This document shows positions 33,839-46,415 of a stretch of DNA of 64,000 nucleotides, piece by piece (the stretch's first letter is position 1; every line of letters begins with the position of its first letter). The translations under genes were made by a program, and so were the position numbers. Source of the stretch: Solea solea (taxonomy: Eukaryota > Chordata > Actinopteri > Pleuronectiformes > Soleidae). The notes under the pieces were generated by a model, which saw only the letters and a program-made list of their open reading frames with translations, had not been told where the DNA came from and ran no database searches. The stretch lies in NCBI RefSeq assembly GCF_958295425.1, contig NC_081151.1, positions 11,330,606 to 11,394,605 on the forward strand, in the 5' to 3' direction.

Positions 33839-35344
33839 GAAACCTGGGAATACGTTTATCACACTAGTATTGGTGCTACCAAATCATGAACGGTGGTGAG
33901 CAGAAAGATTCAATCCAAGGCCAAGCCTGAAAAAGCTGCCTTCTCTGCGATGTTGGCAACCTAAGTGTATGCATACAAGTGGCAGTTTTTTTTGAAGAAA
34001 AGAAGATGAGGGTGAATACTACATAAGATGATGAGATGAAGCAGAACTTTGTTCAAATGTACTGAGATAAATAACAATAAAAAAAACACAAGCCTGTATT
34101 CAACTCCTTATTTTTCTGTCATATTTTCCGTTATTCCACAGCCATTTTCTGTCTTATTTTCTCCCCGATTCTTGACAGGTACATTTTAAACACTGCAAGA
34201 TTGAGTTCCTCCAACACAGAATGATCATAACAAAGAGTGCCTTATTTTTGACCTGATAGCTTTTAGCCAGCTTGAGGAGGATTTAGTGTTGATGGGTAGA
34301 GAGGGGTTACAGACAGTGTGCCGTCTGAGTTTGGCACACTGTTTTAGTCTTGGCCTGTTCGTCTCAAGGTCTTTCTTCACACAGAATACAAACGGTTCAG
34401 ACACGTCACTGAAGGTTCAACCTTCACTTTACCTCCAAACAAATTTCACAGGTAACAGACATAAGTGTCTTGTTCAATATCTGAGACAAAAGTGGAGGTC
34501 GGACCATTCTCTGTTGGATAATTGTTGAGATTATGAAAACAAGACATTGTTAAAAGGTTGACTGTAGCACATTGATAGATGTTTATACTTGAATAGAGTT
34601 GGGACTCTGATGAAGAGACAGTCTGTTTGCACCATTTAAGGCTGATCATTTATCAATGTTTTCACACTGTGAACAAGTGGGCCGTTGCATCAGCAACATT
34701 CTGCTGGAAGAGAAGCAGAGAGCCCTGTTTTTGTTGACATGTTATATTTTGCTTGTTTAGTTCACAACCTTTATCGTATGTGACAAAGAAAAGAGCCAAT
34801 TCTCACATCTGAGAAGCGGAAACCAGAAACGGTTTGACATTTTGTTTGAGAAATTACAGGACATCTTCTTTTGCTGACTGAACTAATAAGAGATTGATCA
34901 GTCTGGCTCGCTGTGTTATAGATTTAAATTAAAACCTCTGCCTGTTCAAGTACGTTTTTGATGTTGTATTTATCAGTGTATTTATATTAACTCTGAGATC
35001 AATGTTTCATCCACAGAAAAATACATCTAATGTTAAGATTCAGCATTTATTGAATTAAGGTGTGATGTTTTAATTAATTGACCACATATTCCAATTAGAT
35101 ACAAAAGTTCTCGTATCACAAGTATCATTGATAATAACAAGAACGCTTATTCGGAAACTGGGTATATTTTATTGTATTATTGTTATTGTGACTAACAAGG
35201 TTTCACAGGTCCACAAGAACATAGAAATACGAGGATTAAATAGTATAAAGCCTGAACATTTGACCGCCTTCTGCCAAATGCAAGCTGGGATTGAAGCCAC
35301 CACCTACTCTCACTGGCCATAACCCAGGAGGAGGAGGATGGCAT
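33839..35344. other. Intergenic stretch, nothing recognised
   Basis: No gene, tandem repeat or recognised mobile element. AT-rich from 34.9 to 35.2 kb. Confidence 0.5.
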
Positions 35345-35460
35345 GAGCGGTGTGGTGGTTTGCACAGTTGCCTAGCAGTATTGGGGTTCAAACCTGCTGT
35401 GTCAACATAAGTTCCTTCTTCACTGTCCTCCAGCTTCCTCAAACAGTACAACAGCCATAT
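35345..35460 (+). mobile_element. Degraded V-SINE fragment
   Basis: GAGCGGTGTGGTGGTTTGCA, then CAGTTGCCTAGCAGTATTGG and GGTTCAAACCTG follow the order of a V-SINE tRNA head (GCACGGTGGTGTAGTGGTTAGCACTGTTGCC, B box GGTTCGAANCC). The later CTGTCCTCCAGCTTCCTCAA corresponds to the CTCCGGCTTCCTCCCACAG core. Many substitutions show it is much older than the copy at 54.5 kb. Confidence 0.55.
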
Positions 35461-37584
35461 AATCAAGACTCACACTGAAGGCACAAGTTCTATTTTAATA
35501 CATTCTCAACCCGTCTTAAACTGGGTTTAAACTGGTTTTTGACCAGTGCAAATGTGTGTAATTGTCATTCATTACGACAATTCATGGACATTTCTATCTG
35601 CTTCTGCCCCCATCAGCTTTAGTTGACTGCAACACCTTGGTGAATATGATCATTTCATTTTTTCGTTTTTTCTTTTTGGCAGCAACGCACATTTCAACTT
35701 ATTTTTCCAAAGAATAAAAGAATGGAAAATGAAAATGGAGTCTTGTCTCTGACCTGCCTCTCTGCATGGTTTATAGTGATAATATTTAAAAATCTGACAT
35801 GATATAGTGAGCATCGACGAAGCTAACATATCAGCACTCTCTCCTTCACTAAGCTCCAGGCAGTGTGTGAGTTCTGTGTGTTCTGAGGACAGAATATTCC
35901 TAAAAGTGATGGGAGGGGTTGTATTAGTTGCAGTGTAGTCTGGTATTGTAAGCGTTTCCACACTTGTACTATAATGTGGATTTTCTTTTACTCAAAAATG
36001 TGTATTCATTAATGTCCATCTGTATTGAAGTGGATTTCAACAAATAAAACACAAAGAAGCCCTTTAGAAAAATGAGCTCAAGCTATAAAGGTAGGGATGG
36101 AGATCCCGTAAAAAAACAGGAATGCACAACAACACAGACTCACGAGCACTGCGCATCATCAGTAACCTTCAGTACTTTCCGGTGACGGTAACTGTTTTGG
36201 ACACTTGTTCAAATGACAACGTGATGCTGACAAACTGATGTATTCATTTATTAGTTACAGGTTGCGGTGGTGTGAACATGTAATCTTCCCACCAAAAAGG
36301 TTTCCACCACCCGGAAGTCACTAGTTAGAGGCAAAACTAGGTTTATAGCTGTAGAGAGACCTGTATTTGACATTATATACCTTTGTGCTTTGAAAATATT
36401 GTCATTTTTTCTGGGTAAATCTATAATTCAAACTATTTTCATGGTTATTACCTTAATCAAAGTCACCCATGTGGATTGATGGATACATTATTTTCAAAGT
36501 GTGACAGAATATTTAAAGCATAGATAGATAGACAGTAAAATATTACTTGATGTTGCAGTTGAGGAGAAAAGTGATTATTGCTGAAGCTTTCGTGTATTCA
36601 GCATAAACGCTCCACCCAGAAAAAACCGTCTGCTCCACTGAGAGTTCCTCCACATGTGGTTTATGCTTATTAAAGAAGCTGCATGCAGAATGTACGGGCG
36701 AAAGAGACAGGCAGAATAACTCGGAGGAAGCAGTGTCACGATCAGATTATGTGCTGCATGCAGGGTAGTGTGCACACGTGAGGTTACAAGGTGGAAAATA
36801 ATAGATTGTTGAGATGAAATTCAGAGAGAAACAGCGGAAAAACTGATACGTGTCTGGCGCAGCAGCAATTAGCAGCAGCCTCGTAGTCATGCATCTTCAT
36901 ATAGGACTAACTGACACATTGATAGAAATATAAATTCCCCCTTGCTGATCTTAATGTACAGTTAACATTTAACATTACAAGGCTTCATTTAGTTGGCTTT
37001 TAAAGATTTATGATTGGATTTTCACGGTGGTGAACAAAGAAAGTTCAGCGAGACGCGCGCTTTTAAAGCAACACAGATTATCTGCCAATATCCATCCATG
37101 CATCGCTTCATTGTGAAACAATAATGACACAGTCTACGTGTTTGGGTCATTATGTGGGAAGCATGATGGGCTGAATGATTTTGGTAAATTTGACAATTTT
37201 GAGAAGCCATCATATATTGTGAATGTGATGCAGTTTATATTTTTATAATGCAATGCAAGGAATAAACTTTAAGATATATGAATTGTTTCCAATATGTATG
37301 CATGACAAAGTACACAGAACAAAAAACAATTCAACACTAACCTTTGTAATTTGCCAACTGTACCTTTGATCTATCTCAAAACGTCAGCTTGTCCATTGAT
37401 TATAAAGAAAAGGATTATTTTGTCATAAACTTGAGTACAGTGGAGTATTTAAGTATATCTTAATGATACTTTTCAAATACAAACTATGGCAGCTCTGCAG
37501 CAGGCACACTCCCTTTGTGAACAGAGCTGTGTGAGCTCCAGCACATGGGTCCAGTGTGGTCCTGGCTTCAGACTGACACCTTAA
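35461..37584. other. Intergenic stretch, nothing recognised
   Basis: A 103-codon minus frame (35650-35961) and several shorter ones show no domain. No repeat family recognised. Confidence 0.5.
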
Positions 37585-37670
37585 ACCACTCATGGGCAAT
37601 ATATGGCCCCAGGGGCTGGATAAAGCCTGAAGACGAACTCCATCCGGCCTGCGATATCCTCAGGAAGAGC
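37585..37670 (+). mobile_element. Probable hAT MITE fragment (GGGCAAYATATGGCCC type)
   Basis: CTCATGGGCAATATATGGCC, then CCAGGGGCTGGATAAAGCC and CCATCCGGCCTGCGATATCC resemble the ends of widespread vertebrate hAT repeats reading GGGCAAACTATGGCCCGCGG with a following GGCCGGAT and CCGGCCCGC. The right boundary is not resolved. Confidence 0.4.
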
Positions 37671-38719
37671 ACTTTATTAAGTTACTGCAAGTGAAGACTG
37701 AACGTTTTATTTCTACTGCTGCATCTTCAGATTAAAAGCATCTAACTGTGAAACAAAGCTTGAATTTATCTTAAAAAAGCCCTAGGAAGTTCATCTACTA
37801 CAAGTTACAAAGCATGATTTTTTTTTTTTTTTTTGTTTGAAGTAATCCCAGAAAATGCAAAGTCGTTGTCTCTACCACTGCTTATTTGTAGCACAGTTTT
37901 TGCATCATGGAGCTCTTCACTTTTCTGTTTTCATCTCAGATGTGGGTGTTGATGTTTCGAGGATTTAAATATATTAAATCAAACTCATACTTCTGTTTGT
38001 TACAGAAAAGAAACCCCATTTTCTACCTTTTTACATACACAATAAAAAATGTAGCATATTAAGATGTGTAAATTAGAATTAAAGACTGTCTGCCCCTTTG
38101 CTTTCTTTATTGATGTCAATGTAGAAATCATGTTGCCCAAGCCTGCCTTAAGTTTATCTCAGTTGCAAGTCCTCCCCTCTCATGGTAGGGATTACAACAT
38201 GCAGATCTACAAAAGATTGTTCAGCTTCATAAATTTAAGTCCTTCATTGTTGAAGCCAACACCGCTAAACACCAAACCACTGCCAAGCTTTAACGATTCA
38301 GTCTTCTAGAATTTCCCATCTGGTCCAGCATTTGGAATGTGACTTGTGTTTCTAACACATTCATTTGTAGTCAAGTTGTAAAAAGTTTTTTTTTAATAGG
38401 CTATTCAACAATTCTTCAGCAGATTTGTGAGATAAAAAAAAACTCTGTTTCATATGTCTGACAGAAAGAGAAACCACTGACTGTCAAAGCAGGACAATAA
38501 AAATGATAGATGTTTAGTAACAGGCCTGATAAGGCGTTCAACCCCGTGACATTTAAGGCACGAGCCTGCTTTTCTAACCTTCAGGATGCAGCCAACCCCT
38601 CTAGCAAAGTACAAATTGTGTTGGCCACTGTCCTGCACACCACAAAGTAACAACGGTGCAATGAATATAATCAAAATGCCATGCCAATAAATAAATAAAT
38701 AAATAAAGACCCATTGTGC
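37671..38719. other. Intergenic stretch with poly-T and AAAT tracts
   Basis: Poly-T at 37818-37834 and (AAAT)n at 38686-38707. A 131-codon minus frame (38450-38845) crosses the AAAT tract and has no domain. Confidence 0.5.
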
Positions 38720-39150
38720 TCGGCTTCCATTAAGCAACGCTGTTATGCCTCTCGCATATTGAACCAATTCAAAGGTCAACTTAATCTTCTTTCTGTGTTC
38801 GATGAAGAAATGAATATTTGTAGAAATCATCACAATCTCATGCATATTATTAATGTGATCTTTGTGTCATTTGCATAATCAGATCTGCAGTGCGTCTACT
38901 CTGCTGTACTTGTAACGGGGGCGAGATATTTATTAGACCCTACATAAATTGACAAAAATCAATAATAGATTTGTGCTTTTCTCACCGGATGGGAAAAACT
39001 CTACATCACAGGCATGAACACAGGACCACGATGATGACTCACAATCACAAGAAATATCCCTCAAGCGAGAAACAATTAGACATCTTATGGAAATCTTGAG
39101 AATGCTGTTTATTTCGCAGCGCTAATGCAACTAAATAAATGCAGGCAAGG
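38720..39150. other. Candidate conserved noncoding element
   Basis: Repeat-free, with ATTATTAATGTGATC (38845-38859), TCATTTGCATAATCAG (38867-38882), CAATAATAGATT and GCGCTAATGCAACTAAATAA, suggesting POU/homeodomain-type sites. No coding signature. Motif density only. Confidence 0.3.
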
Positions 39151-39323
39151 TGAGCAGTAAGCAGCAAAGGCCAAAAAGACAATACAGTGAAGAAGAATGC
39201 ATGTCTGCGGCTTCAGTGGAAATAATGTTCAAGAAGCAATAAGGATGATGAGGTTTTAATGCAGCTGAGATCTGCTTTCTGCTGACGCGCACTGCACTGC
39301 AGTGTATTTATGAATCTGTGATT

Positions 39324-39344
39324 ACACACACACACACACACACA
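39324..39344 (+). repeat. (AC)n microsatellite
   Basis: A perfect 21-base AC run. Confidence 0.95.
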
Positions 39345-39485
39345 TAAAGTAACTGTATGTTTAACGTTTTTATTTGAAAGCATTATTATTTTCAAATAAA
39401 CTATCTGCATCGAGACAAGTCTTTCAGCACTGTACCCCAGGGTTGTACTCTCATTTTACCTGGTTAATTAATGTATGTATGTGAT

Positions 39486-40755
39486 GCTACATCCACACTA
39501 ATCTGTTTTCTGCTCTGGAAAAACCCGTCATCCACACTACCCCAGTGTATCAGAGGCCTAAACATGGAGAAGCTCAATAATACTGCCGGCCTTTTCAGTG
39601 GAAACCCTGCATTTATCTGCATTCATGTCCTGACTGGTTCTTTTGGGCTTGATGTCCCCTTCGCTGACTCTTCATGCTCGTGTCACATGACTCCCTTAGT
39701 GATAGTGTAGAACGTAACAAGGAAAAGTTCAAGAATGTTGGTTAACTTTGTATTCCAATTGTTATCAGTGTATAAACAAATGATTCTCCAGTGACAGTGC
39801 TGCCTACCGTAACAAACAAATCTGTCTGTCTCCTCATTGGCCAACACTGTGTTACAATTAGGGGATTTATTCCCATCTGTTGACTTGGCGTGGTTTTGAC
39901 TGCAATTAACAGCGAGTTTTTGTGTTTTGATGTTAAAGAAGAGGTTTTTCGAGGATTTAGTGTGTGTGGGGATAAAATGGAGGAGAAGTTGCCTATGTGT
40001 GGACTAGACCTGAGTGTTGAAGTAGAGCCAGGGAGGTTAAAGGTCCTGCTTAAAAGTATTCCAGTATAACAGGTTGAATTCTCCTCGCTCACAGCTGGAC
40101 TGTCAGCAGATATCTTGCTTGTTTTTACTAAACCTTTACATTTGTGTCATTATGTTCTTCATGTGGTGCCTTAAGTCAAAAAATGTAATATTACATGACC
40201 ATCCAGGTACACAGTTGTGTAGTGTAGTCTGCAGTTGTTTAGTTTCAGAAAGATCTACTAAAGAGAAACAACCATAGTGAAAATTGAGAGCAAGATCTTT
40301 GTTATGAGACTGATGAGGACTCCTGATGAGGACTACCACGACTCCTCGCCCCTTGGAAAAGGTTCAAATCTAGCCTAATCAGAAGTAGTAAAGTACGTAA
40401 AGTTTTCGCAATACAAGGAAGTTGTTTAGGCCATTGGTAAAGAAAACTAAAAAAAAAAAGTATGAATACTGTGCAAAGGTGTCAAAAGCAGAAAATAGGA
40501 GACTGTAGAAAATGTGCATCAGCAGTTGAAACCGTGCACGAACATAAGTGTCAGAGGGATGTAAGTCAGAGGACGGCTTTGGCCTGATTGACAAGGCCAG
40601 CAGCCGAGGGGAAGAAAGGATGAAGGACTGAGCCTAAAATGCAGCTCCTGTGTCTCCAAAGAATGGAATCAGTGGCATTTTCACACTCAGACTTGCTGGG
40701 GTAGTATGGACAGCAGACCTAACCAAAGCAAAATGGAGTAGCGTGGATGTAGACG
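39486..40755. mobile_element. DNA transposon relic with long degenerate inverted repeats
   Basis: The left end CTACATCCACACTAATCTGT with later ATCCACACTACCCCAG (39530-39545) pairs with the inverse of the right end, CTACATCCACGCTACTCCAT with later TCCATACTACCCCAG (inverse of about 40696-40755). The inverted repeats therefore extend about 60-70 bases with mismatches. The interior (about 1.1 kb) has a 116-codon minus frame (39742-40092) without a transposase motif. Fish elements with GTCCACACTAnnCCGTTTTC ends are common, but I cannot assign the superfamily. Confidence 0.55.
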
Positions 40756-41325
40756 GATGTGTGCAACACATTCCCTTGCCCCTGCTGCAAAGAAAATGAG
40801 TATAACCTGTCAGATATGATTGTCATAGCTCTTTTGACCCATGTCTTCACTGATGCTGCTGAACTCCGCTGCTTACCGCTCTCAGAGTGTGATTAATGAC
40901 ACTTGATGAGGAAACATTAGCAGCCTATCGGAGCCCTAATAGATTGTTGAGTTGAGTTGAGTGCACTGCAATTTAATGAGCGGTGGGTAAGGAACACAAC
41001 AAGAGAGAGATGATCCAGATGGAGCCAATTTGCAGGTCGCAGTGGAAGCAAACACTGACGCAGCAAGGAAAGAGCAGGCAGGGGATGAAGTGAGGTGTAC
41101 AGGTACAGGACTGAGCAGTAAGCCAGTGCAGTCCTTGTTTAATTAAAGTGACCCTTGTGTTTGTGATTGGAGGGACAAAGCATATACAGTGTTTGACAGG
41201 CACACACACACGCTGCTGTGTGCACGAGTAGATTGTGATTCATGGGCAAGCTGGCTAATTGACCGGCTTATCGGTCAGCAAATTAAACTGTTAAACAGTG
41301 GTGGCTGGAGAAAACACAGACTCTG
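40756..41325. other. Intergenic stretch, nothing recognised
   Basis: No gene, tandem repeat or recognised mobile element. Confidence 0.5.
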
Positions 41326-41580
41326 CCGCTCATTATCTCCGCTGGGGCAGTCCTGCTGGACTCACTGAACATGGAGTCCCACATTCATTCTGACAGCGAC
41401 TTTAGGATGGGCCTCACAGGGCTGGTGTATATCTATGCAGTGTGTGGCTACCTGCACTCCCATGCTCCAGTAACACAGTTAATGGGAGCTTTGGCCTCGC
41501 CAGATGAGAAGCGATGCAGAGAGTGTGGTCATGCTAATACAAAAAGGCCTTACCTGTCCGTGGACTGATTTGCAGAGCAT
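41326..41580 (+). other. Exon-like unique block, function unknown
   Basis: An AG that could act as acceptor (41349-41350) precedes an ATG at 41371 and a 65-codon frame ending at 41568. The frame has a CxxC (CREC) and mixed composition but matches no family I know. The surrounding sequence is repeat-free. A conserved noncoding element is equally possible. Confidence 0.25.
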
Positions 41581-41919
41581 ATCCCTCTGCGGTTTTATTT
41601 TTGTGACTCCTCACTGTGACGCCAGCACCATGTAGCACGTTTGTTAGAAAATGCTTGGGCAGACCAACTATTCCCAAACCTGTGGCCCATTTCAATTTAT
41701 TAAAAATCAGTGGGACCCCCAAAACCTTTAATTTGAATAAAATCCCAATTCAAAACTTCGATGTGTAACTAATGTAAACACATCTCTGTTGTATTCAAAC
41801 ATGAGTTCATTTGAATTTGCAGTTGCTGATTATGCAGCTCCACATCACTCTCTAACAAAAGACAAAAAACAAGATAGCTGTAAACACGTTGGGGTAAAAA
41901 CACAAAGAAGCGCCCAGTA
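41581..41919. other. Intergenic stretch, nothing recognised
   Basis: AT-rich, with no gene or recognised repeat. Confidence 0.5.
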
Positions 41920-42010
41920 AAAGTTCTTCAGTCAGATCTGATAGTTTTGCGTGACAGAGCCTGTTGCATACAGCATACAAATGTTACATCATGTCTTCAT
42001 GAAGACCAAA
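41920..42010 (-). mobile_element. AGGTCCAG-related MITE fragment (inverted)
   Basis: CAGTCAGATCTGATAGTTTT and GCGTGACAGAGCCTGTT are near-identical to 12918-12953, and ACAAATGTTACATCATGTCT resembles the inverse of 49290-49320. Only the middle of the element is preserved. Confidence 0.5.
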
Positions 42011-44339
42011 CAGAAGCAGAACAAACAACATAAAAAAAAACATGTTTTTCTATTGGTCTATAGCCTTTCCTCAAAGAGAACATCCTACCACCTTGATGCC
42101 TAAGAAATTAGGTTTATCAAAAACCAGACAGAAAGTCTCAGTCCAATAAAAATTCACATGTTTCAAGTTTTCTACCCTATTACTCGACCAACTCCAAGTA
42201 ATTTGGGATGCATGAAGAGTGCTGCCAGTGATAACTCCAGTGTTGAGAATCCTATCAAGAGGTGAGAGTATTAAGAATAAGAAGAGAAGGATGTGAAGTG
42301 AGCCCATAAGTCATTCCACTCATCAAAAACCTCACCTTAAATGAGCTCATTGGGGAAAAAACTCTATCAGCTACCCAATGGGACATGTTTCTCACACACC
42401 TCACGTCACTGACAGACCTTTCTGGACAGTGAACACACGTGACACTTGACTGCTAATAGACAAACTGAGAAGAGTGTTGCTGCCCAATCTACAACCCAAT
42501 TCTCGCTGGAAGTAGTGCAGTAAAAACCACTTGAACAAACAATACTAGCAAATATTTACTCTCCAATTACTGATTGGCAAACAGCTTCTGGTGTACAGTC
42601 CAGAAGGTGACACAATAAAGAAAATAATACTGTACATTTATCATCATTGATCATTATAAAGGGAATATCGACTAAAAAAAAAGGTAATTAAGGACAGTAA
42701 CAGTAAGTTTACATTTGCCACATTTCCCTTTGAAACCTCTAAATCCTCTTTACTCCTTTGTTTATTCTATTGATTTTGTTTATATCCTTTATTATCATAT
42801 GCTCAGTCTTAACGGTACAGTACAAGTGTGTCTATGTGAAAATGTATTTGCCAGTATTGATTTATCAATAAAGGTGGTCAAGAAAAGAGTAAAAGGCATT
42901 TGTCCAAGGAGGGCCGGCGTTACACATGCGCAGTATAGTTCTGATGCAAATCAGGTAGTGACAGGGAGACGGGGGGTGACGGGGAAAGGCTGTGAGTGAT
43001 ATGACAGTCATTGGAGATGTTAGAGATGGCAACAAAATGATTGTCCTGGTGCAGTGAGGGAGAGGGAGAATGCAAACTAATCAGCCTCAGTCTATTCATT
43101 CCTGACACACTGCTTAACAAGAGGCGACAAGCTTTCCATATGACAGAGAGGTCGAGAGGGGAGATAGCTGCATGACAATGGCTCAGAAACACAAATGATT
43201 TCTGTTAAGGGGAAAGAGAGCCTTGTTTTTTCCCCGAGTAAACAATGCATACGTTGGAGAGAGCGTGTTTGGCTCTGGCTGTATTTGTGTATTCCATGCT
43301 CAGGTGCGTGTGCTAGCTCCTTTTCTGCCCTGAGGCCCTGGGGCACACTGCAGAAATGGGAGCTCATAAGCAAGACGCTCTAACAAGACTTGTGTCTACT
43401 GCAGAATGTGGTGCCTGCACAGAAAAACAGAACTCCAATAATCAGGAAAACAGTTGCCTCTAGTGGTGCCTGATGTTTGTACTCTAATCAGCCGGCTTTG
43501 GAGCAGCATTTGTTAAGATAATTTAGAGACCACACAAACACCTAAGACTAGGTTTCTGTTTCGGTGGCATTGCGCTCACTGTGAGTTCTGCCCTTTATCC
43601 TGCTGGGGAAAAAGGGCTAGGATGTGTGCAAACGATCATTAGTTTGAGTGACAAGGACAGTGAGATGGCACACATGTGTTGACAGGAGAGCATGGAGAAA
43701 ATGGCAAGTCTATGACAGGACCAGTGGCGCTTACAATGGGGATAAAGAGACTGCTTTGGATTCTGAAAGCATCTGGATGTGCTCTGTGGGTTCCCAGCAG
43801 CCATCACATGGGGAAAGTTTGTGCTTATGATTGATTGGCAAGTATTTCAGATAAGGACTGAGCTTGGCAGGGAGTGTTGGCTGCCGATGATGAGGCAATC
43901 AGAGCTCAAGCCTTCAAGCAAACAGCAAATGCTTTGGCATAATTTAACTTCTAGGCCGACTGAAGACTAAATGACATTCAGAGACCAAAAAGGTTTGCTA
44001 TTTCTTCTAGTGACATGGGGAACAGTCATAACAAAAAACGAGAGGCTTTTGGTAGCTATCATACTATCACAATCGCAAAATTACATTTAAAAAACAACCT
44101 GGGGATCTACCGGGTTACGCCTCCAATGGTGGATTAACACAATCATACGACAAACATTTGTAGAGTGGCATGTGTTACCATACATTTGATTGATCCTTGG
44201 TAACTCTGTAGCGTCTATTGTTGCATTTACCTTAAACTACAGTGTTAATATTATTTATTTAGTAAAAATATAATATTAGTTTCATCTTATTGTCACTTTT
44301 GATAGTAGTGTTATTTTATCACAATGCTGCTTTAAAGCA
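42011..44339. other. Intergenic stretch, nothing firmly recognised
   Basis: A 78-codon minus frame at 42071-42307 faintly suggests LINE protein but lacks any diagnostic motif. Overlapping 90-94 codon frames near 42.9-43.4 kb have no domain. No tandem repeats. Confidence 0.45.
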
Positions 44340-44992
44340 TTTGCATGTCATCATGCATACAGTACATGCAAGCATCTATGTGTAGGTTATGGATATATGT
44401 ATATGTATCTTTTTTCCCTTTATATACATATTTTTTATATCCTTTTTTAAATTTTCTTCTTCAGTTGTACATTTTAGGGAATAATATCAGGCAGACCCAC
44501 ATAAGCACTTTGTTTCTGTCTGTCTATTATTCACTCATTGCTGTGTGTAATTGTATGTCTGTGCTGTTTGCATTTGTGTGGCTGAATAAACTACTACTTC
44601 TATCATATGATGACGATAATCTATATTAATTATCTAACTTCACTGTGAAAGCAAGGTCTGACAGCCCATAAATCCTAAATCTAAAAAAGTATAACGCTTA
44701 GATATTTATAAATAAAACTGTACGTAAACAACAGAATTGTGGCTTCTGAAAACAAAATCCCACAATATAACATCTGTGAGACAGTTTGAACATAAAAGGC
44801 GCTTATGGACTTTATTACTATTATTATTATTATTATTTTTATTTATGTTTTTCCTTTTTTATATAATTTATTTTTTTTTCATTCCTATTGTTGTTATTTT
44901 TATCATTATTATTTTTTATTTATTGTTGATTGTTTGTTTTTACTGTCTTATATGTAACAAAAATCAATAAACACAGTGTTAAAAAAAATAAA
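44340..44992 (+). repeat. T-rich low-complexity block, possible LINE 3' end
   Basis: T-rich and (ATT)n sequence (44806-44940) ends in AAAAATCAATAAACACAGTG with TTAAAAAAAATAAA at 44980-44993. The AATAAA-type signal followed by an A-rich tail is how L1-like LINE copies end in fish. No coding sequence precedes it, so a processed transcript or plain low-complexity DNA are alternatives. Confidence 0.35.
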
Positions 44993-46214
44993 GGCGTTCA
45001 TGGATATAAAAACGCTTGCAAGCGTGTAGCTTAGAGGATGAAACCTTATTTAAAGGGAGCATTTTTGAATCCAGACATGTTGCTGTTATGGAAATGTTCA
45101 TTCTGGGTAAATACAACTTTTAAAATGACTGTCTTAAAAAAACCATAGCTGAGGAGATAATTATTGACACAGCACAAGATACAGAAAAAAACACCCGAGG
45201 ACAGCAGCATGTGATTAAACAATAGCTATTTTAATGTAATATTAAGATACTTCATGGGAGTGAGAAATGCATTATTTAATTAATCTTTACAGGCCATAGG
45301 GAGTGCAGCTGGAAAGAGAGTAATTCAGTAACAATATTGCTATGTTTATGTATTATATACATATTTTGAGAGACAACCCACCCATATTTGTAAAATGTTT
45401 GTTTGATATGAAGTGAGAATTTAAAATCACAGTAAATCGATATGTACAGTATATATTATTGTGATCATGTTTTTGGCCGTACTGTCTGGCTCTAACAGTT
45501 CAGCTCCCGATCCTGTGGACACCAAACCTTATTATAGCATCTGAATATACTTTGCAAAACAATATCTCGGACAAAAATGAAAAAAATCGATCGCATTTAT
45601 CAAGTAATTTGGAGTTCAATTGAGTCAGCTTATGTACCAACTGTAGAAAAAAGGGGAAATGTTTGCACTGCAAAGGAAACATCAAAGTTAATGAATTTGT
45701 TGTACGTCGTCTAGTTTGCATTTCTGTTTAGGAAAACCTCCCACATTGGCATCTGACAGAGAAAGAAGCCCTTTCTTCCATTGAAATAGAGATGTCATTG
45801 TTACAAAGAAAAAAGTGTCTTGTGTACAAAAACATTGGAGGAGCCCTTGAGAGGAGCAACTTTCCTCACTTCATTAAAGGCTTCACCCCAGCACACAAGC
45901 GCTCTGAAATTTCACAAATCAAAACACTATTTTGAGGGAGAACATTTCTCTATTTTTCATACCGTTTTCAGAGCTTAATCACAGTATTCCAAAAGTGTCA
46001 AAACCTTTAGACTTAAAATTAACTGTTATTTGATTGCCTAATTTAAATGGGAATAGCTTTTGGATTTGTATGCATAATTCATGCAATTGTCTCAATTCAA
46101 TTTGTGGGGGGAGCGTAGACAACACTGAACAGATTTTGCATTTTTTTTTAATGGAACTTAATGGGCTGTGTTCAGGATTAAGAAAGTAATATTAGATTGA
46201 ACACTCTCTGGGAG
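44993..46214. other. Intergenic stretch, nothing recognised
   Basis: AT-rich, with no gene, tandem repeat or recognised mobile element. Confidence 0.5.
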
Positions 46215-46218
46215 TGTG

Positions 46219-46415
46219 TAAATGTGTGTGTGAGGCTTTTTGAGGGTCAAGACTTGGTTTAAAGCTTTGGGTTAGAAATGAGGTTAAGTTTGGGTTAGGT
46301 TAAAGGTTAGGGTTAGTTATTTCATTTGAGATAGTGAATGCTATGCTAGAGAATGCATTATGTCTATGAGTGCGAATGACTGAGAATGCTGTAATAGTAT
46401 GTGTGTGTATGGGAG
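46219..46415 (-). repeat. GTGGGGAC/telomere-like repeat, second copy, inverted
   Basis: A GT-rich start (46215-46232) is followed by GGGTCAAGACTTGGTTTAAA, TTGGGTTAGGTTAAAGG, TTAGGGTTAG (46306-46315) and GAATGCATTATGTCTATGAG, ending in GTATGTGTGTGTATG. Read inversely this is the same order as 29181-29455 (CATTGCATTGACTTAC, CTAACC units). Again GT/CA sequence borders it on both sides. It has lost the GTGGGGAC inverted part. Confidence 0.55.

Noticed and set aside
42071..42307. LINE protein fragment on the minus strand
   Set aside because: No diagnostic motif (no YxDD, PGPDG, GHVQRRD or endonuclease block).
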